A stretch of DNA of 48,020 bases from Candidatus Propionivibrio dominans (GTDB taxonomy: Bacteria; Pseudomonadota; Gammaproteobacteria; Burkholderiales; Rhodocyclaceae): NCBI GenBank assembly GCA_016709335.1, contig JADJNC010000017.1, forward strand, positions 1-48,020, written 5' to 3'. The stretch's first letter is position 1. Every line of letters starts with the position of its first letter. Under the pieces are notes generated by a model. The model was not told where the DNA came from, did no database searches, and was given only the letters and a program-made list of their open reading frames with translations. The position numbers and the translations under genes were made by a program. Below, in pieces: positions 45,696 to 48,020 of this stretch.

Positions 45696-46165
45696 CCGGC
45701 TGGCCCCAACAACTTGCACTGAAAAAAACCGCAATCGGGGTTGATCTTGCATGCGTGTAAGCCGTGCGTAATTCATGAATGCTCTCATGCTGAATGACAA
45801 ATGGGAGAATTTCCCAGGGAGTCTGCATGCGCTTTCAGGGCGTTGAAAATGGGAAATGTCTCTGATCCCTTTGGATCTTCTTTGGATCTACTTCGAGGGG
45901 AAGGGAACTGTGAGCGTGCCGGTGTCGGGCTGCACGCTGTCGATGCAGATGCGGCTGAAGCGATATCTGGTCGGGATCGGGCTGACGATTAACGAGGGCG
46001 GGATCAGGTTGGAATTAGGCTGGTGGGTAGCGGAGAATAACTTTGAATTGAGGAGAAGAGCGTGAGGGGCGAGAAGAGCGGAATTGATGTGGATGAAATA
46101 TGGGAGAGCGCTGGTAATCGCGGTTTTTCCCAGTTATTTGCGGTTGTTGTTCGGTTGTTCGCATC
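45696..46165. other. Stretch without a recognisable gene
   Basis: I can assign nothing here. One frame (45856-46065; GTVSVPVSGCTLSMQMRLKR) reads like a protein fragment but matches no family I know. The right half becomes more AT-rich than the left side of the window, marking entry into an accessory region. Confidence 0.4.
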
Positions 46166-46762
46166 ATGATCACAATCGGTACACGACCTCCCAAAATCAA
46201 GCAAGCGAACAAACGCGGGAATCGATTCCTTCTCAGCACCATGGCTTGCATGTTTCTTTACGGTATTTTTCTGCCGGTGAGTTGGGAAGATCGATTCGGT
46301 CCCTTTGGCGAGTTCATTACGTGGACTGCACTTACTGTTCCAGCGGCTGTCAAGCTGGCAGAAGTCTCACCCATTCCGGAACTGGTTAGCGGATTCGTGG
46401 GGCTTGGAGCTTGGGTTGCACCAGCGTTTGCACTGCTTTTTGTATCCAAGGACCCAATCGGTGAGCGCGTCCGTTTTGCTTTCTCACGCCCTGGATGGCC
46501 TTTTCTCAAAACGTTTGGATTCCTTTATCTGCTCGCTTGCCCAGCAATAATGATTGGGATTTGGGTTGCCTATTTCATGCCCATTACGATTGATATGACT
46601 GGCGGGTTTACCTGGGGAGGAAAACTCTTAGTCAGCATGATCACGGACCGTTTTTCTCTGGCATTTTTTGGCGCAATTTTTACCGCCGGCATCGGACTTC
46701 TATTCTGGATATTGATCGCCTATGTCGTGGGACCAATCGTATTGATGCTCAATGGAGATTAA
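46166..46762 (+). CDS. Membrane protein of unknown function
   Basis: The 198-residue protein has about five hydrophobic segments (LSTMACMFLYGIFLPV, ITWTALTVPAAVKL, FVGLGAWVAPAFALLFV, FGFLYLLACPAIMIGIWVAYF, LAFFGAIFTAGIGLLFWILIAYVVGPIVL). The N-terminus is basic. No family recognised. It is visibly richer in A and T than the genes to its left, suggesting recent acquisition. It ends 3 bp before the ATG of a small gene and the two share a downstream inverted repeat, so they likely form an operon. An inner start at 46241 is possible. Confidence 0.6.
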   Translation: MITIGTRPPKIKQANKRGNRFLLSTMACMFLYGIFLPVSWEDRFGPFGEFITWTALTVPAAVKLAEVSPIPELVSGFVGLGAWVAPAFALLFVSKDPIGERVRFAFSRPGWPFLKTFGFLYLLACPAIMIGIWVAYFMPITIDMTGGFTWGGKLLVSMITDRFSLAFFGAIFTAGIGLLFWILIAYVVGPIVLMLNGD

Positions 46763-46765
46763 AAA

Positions 46766-46903
46766 ATGTCAAAGGCAATTACAATTTCTGATTTTTCTAA
46801 TACCATCCGTGAGCGAGCCGGAGCTCTTGCCAGTGCAATGAGTGAGGCGGGTAAGATATTTTCGGAACGGGTTGCGGCTGAAGGCGGACAAGCTATGAAA
46901 TAG
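46766..46903 (+). CDS. Small 45-residue protein paired with the membrane protein
   Basis: ATG 46766 follows GGAGA (46754-46758) with good spacing and opens a frame MSKAITISDFSNTIRERAGALASAM... ending GGQAMK. It lies 3 bp after the membrane protein stop and ends just before a 13-bp inverted repeat. The sequence is one Ala-rich amphipathic helix. No family known. The ribosome-binding site, tight spacing and terminator make it a likely real small gene. Confidence 0.55.
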   Translation: MSKAITISDFSNTIRERAGALASAMSEAGKIFSERVAAEGGQAMK

Positions 46904-46904
46904 G

Positions 46905-46956
46905 AGACCACGGTTTTCTATCTGTTCGTTGATGTTGGCAAGAAAAACCGTGGTCT
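46905..46956. terminator. 13-bp inverted repeat after the small gene
   Basis: AGACCACGGTTTT (46905-46917) is matched perfectly by AAAACCGTGGTCT (46944-46956) with a 26-nt loop. It follows the 45-residue gene by one base. It could be a terminator, though no T-tract follows the stem, or an attenuator or small-element end. Confidence 0.5.
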
Positions 46957-47042
46957 GCCTATTGTTGCTCTGCCGAAGTGCGGGTTATGAGCCGGCGCTG
47001 ATCGGCACCCCGGAAGAACTACTCAATTCAGGAGAATGAACC

Positions 47043-47228
47043 ATGTGGCAAGACCCGATTGTTGAAGAATTGCGCAAGCTGCGCGAAGCACACGCCGAGT
47101 CACATCATTTCGATTCGGACAGCATCTTTGCCGAACTGAAGCAGAAAGAAGACCTTGCGCGCAATAAAGGCCGCAACTTTGTCACCCTTCCAAAAAAGCC
47201 TGTGCAAGACATCAAGGTTGCCGCGTAG
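47043..47228 (+). CDS. Small antitoxin-like protein (partner gene absent)
   Basis: The 61-residue protein begins MWQDPIVEELRKLREAHAESHHFDSDSIFAELKQKE. Proteins starting xxDPIVEEIRxxRE...FDxDxIFxxLKxxE are often encoded ahead of PIN toxins. AGGAGA stands before ATG 47043. Instead of a toxin, a hemagglutinin fragment follows at once (47230 on). It may be an orphan antitoxin component. Function inferred from family pattern only. Confidence 0.6.
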   Translation: MWQDPIVEELRKLREAHAESHHFDSDSIFAELKQKEDLARNKGRNFVTLPKKPVQDIKVAA

Positions 47229-47229
47229 T

Positions 47230-47520
47230 GTCCGCCGCTTGCAGCTCAATACCGAGCCTGATGGATGCCGGCGTCACCATTGCCCAGACCTGGAACTTGA
47301 TCCCCGGTGTGGCGTTGACGGACGAACAGATGGTGGTGCTGACCACCGACATCGTCTGGCTCGTCGAAAAAACTGACCTTGACCAACGGCCAGACCACCA
47401 GAGCTCTCATCCCGCAAGTCTATGCCTGGCTCAACGTGCCATTGGGGCAGCATCGAAGCTGACGCCTTTGGTACTATTGGTGAAGCGGCGAATGATTCAG
47501 TGCGGGATAATGTGGCGTAA
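47230..47520 (+). pseudogene. Filamentous hemagglutinin (FhaB/CdiA-type) fragment
   Basis: LMDAGVTIAQTWNLIPGVAL then TDEQMVVLTTDIVWLVEK is a conserved block of large filamentous hemagglutinins. After a frame change at about 47370 the same family continues (LTNGQTTRALIPQVYAWLNV), and after another at ~47445 the reading is GSIEADAFGTIGEAANDSVR and a stop. Only ~95 residues of a protein normally of thousands remain. No secretion partner (TpsB/FhaC) is nearby. Confidence 0.7.
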
Positions 47521-47655
47521 ACGAAACGATGGACGTGTTTAGTGTGCCCGGATAGAAATAAACCGGGTGAATCAAAACAAGCCGCTCAGCAAACGCAGTT
47601 CAGGTATTGGATCCAAGGGCGCAAGTAACAATCGACTACTGGAAAAGGAAAAAAC

Positions 47656-47928
47656 ATGGCACCAATAGACACCAAAATACTCACTGCACACGTGCCGCTG
47701 CCGCTTGCCGAAAAGGTCGATCAACTGGCCGCTCGCCTCAAACGTTCGCGCGGCTGGATCGTCAAGCAGGCATTGACCGCCTGGATCGACCAGGAAGAGA
47801 CGCGCAGCCGATTGACTCGCGAGGCCCTGGCCGATGTGGACGCCGGTCACGTCATCGACCATCAGGCTGTGCAGGCGTGGGCCGACAGCCTCGACACCGA
47901 GCAGGCGATCCCGGCACCTCATCACTGA
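47656..47928 (+). CDS. Ribbon-helix-helix antitoxin (CopG/ParD type)
   Basis: The 90-residue protein has an N-terminal RHH domain (ILTAHVPLPLAEKVDQLAARLKRSRGWIVKQALTAWIDQEE) and an acidic C-terminal tail that would bind its toxin. It should repress its own promoter and neutralise the downstream ParE-like toxin. Its stop overlaps the toxin ATG (TGATG), indicating coupled translation. Confidence 0.88.
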   Translation: MAPIDTKILTAHVPLPLAEKVDQLAARLKRSRGWIVKQALTAWIDQEETRSRLTREALADVDAGHVIDHQAVQAWADSLDTEQAIPAPHH

Positions 47929-48020
47929 TGGATCTGAAGTGGACCAGCAAGGCGCTGTCCGACCTGGAGCGGCTCTATGAGTTTCTGAGGCCAGTGAATA
48001 AACGGGCGGCTGCACGCGTC
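47928..48020 (+). CDS. ParE/RelE-type toxin, cut by the window edge
   Basis: ATG 47928 overlaps the antitoxin stop. The 31 visible residues read MDLKWTSKALSDLERLYEFL and RPVNKRAAARV, the first strand, helix and RAAARV segment of ParE/RelE proteins. ParE toxins inhibit gyrase; RelE toxins cut mRNA on the ribosome. Which one cannot be told from this end. Confidence 0.85.
   Translation, partial: MDLKWTSKALSDLERLYEFLRPVNKRAAARV

Overview
The window reads as a high-GC chromosome fragment of a betaproteobacterium, most probably Rhodocyclales or a close relative. That placement is inference from gene content: a DUF2863 gene beside a compact bioA-F-H-C-D run, a yciB-yciI-bolA-ppiC block, the Gcr-type 'site-specific recombinase' membrane protein, aconitase B, kup and a type-2 PHB depolymerase. 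No rRNA, tRNA or CRISPR array was seen.

Layout. 1-6892 (minus) is one giant surface-protein gene (LEPR motif, DUF4347, cadherin/VCBS-like repeats), cut off at the left edge and broken by many frameshifts. 7192-8075 holds two small genes (DUF3597, YidB/DUF937). 8195-9360 is a frameshifted IS256-type transposase beside two strong inverted repeats. 9938-12988 encodes an exported TPR-CHAT protease-like protein. 13168-13586 is a Phd/VapC pair whose toxin has lost its middle. 13978-15971 is the yciB-yciI-bolA-ppiC block, and 16080-17132 a response regulator with an HD-GYP output. 17140-22042 is the biotin run, followed by the DUF2863 gene and Gcr.

25502-29273 (yaaA to an FAD oxidoreductase) is an accessory hot spot with several toxin-antitoxin (TA) modules. 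29646-36964 is housekeeping: arfB, kup, dusC, a TrmB-like methyltransferase, an S4 protein and acnB. 37.0-39.4 kb is an insert (lipoprotein and EamA exporter) bounded by a second, diverged copy of the acnB tail and terminator. Then come a CorA-like transporter, an IS remnant, the PHB depolymerase, a DOPA-dioxygenase-type enzyme, and a GST divergent from a LysR regulator. The right end is accessory: a membrane protein with a 45-residue partner, a lone antitoxin-like gene, a hemagglutinin fragment and a ParDE pair cut by the edge.

Main observation. Three genes (yaaA, the FAD oxidoreductase, acnB) are each followed by a second, sequence-diverged copy of their own 3' end with accessory DNA in between. 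At yaaA/FAD oxidoreductase both tail copies flank a PIN-toxin gene, so the locus looks like an allelic version of an intergenic region inserted inside itself. At acnB the repeated tail stays in frame and its terminator hairpin is kept with paired changes. This suggests insertion of DNA from relatives at gene 3' ends, guided by the tails.

Caution. Single-base indels in short homopolymers break kup, bioH, DUF2863 and the transposase, and frameshifts are dense in the first 7 kb. Many of these may be sequencing or assembly errors, so 'pseudogene' here describes the sequence as given.
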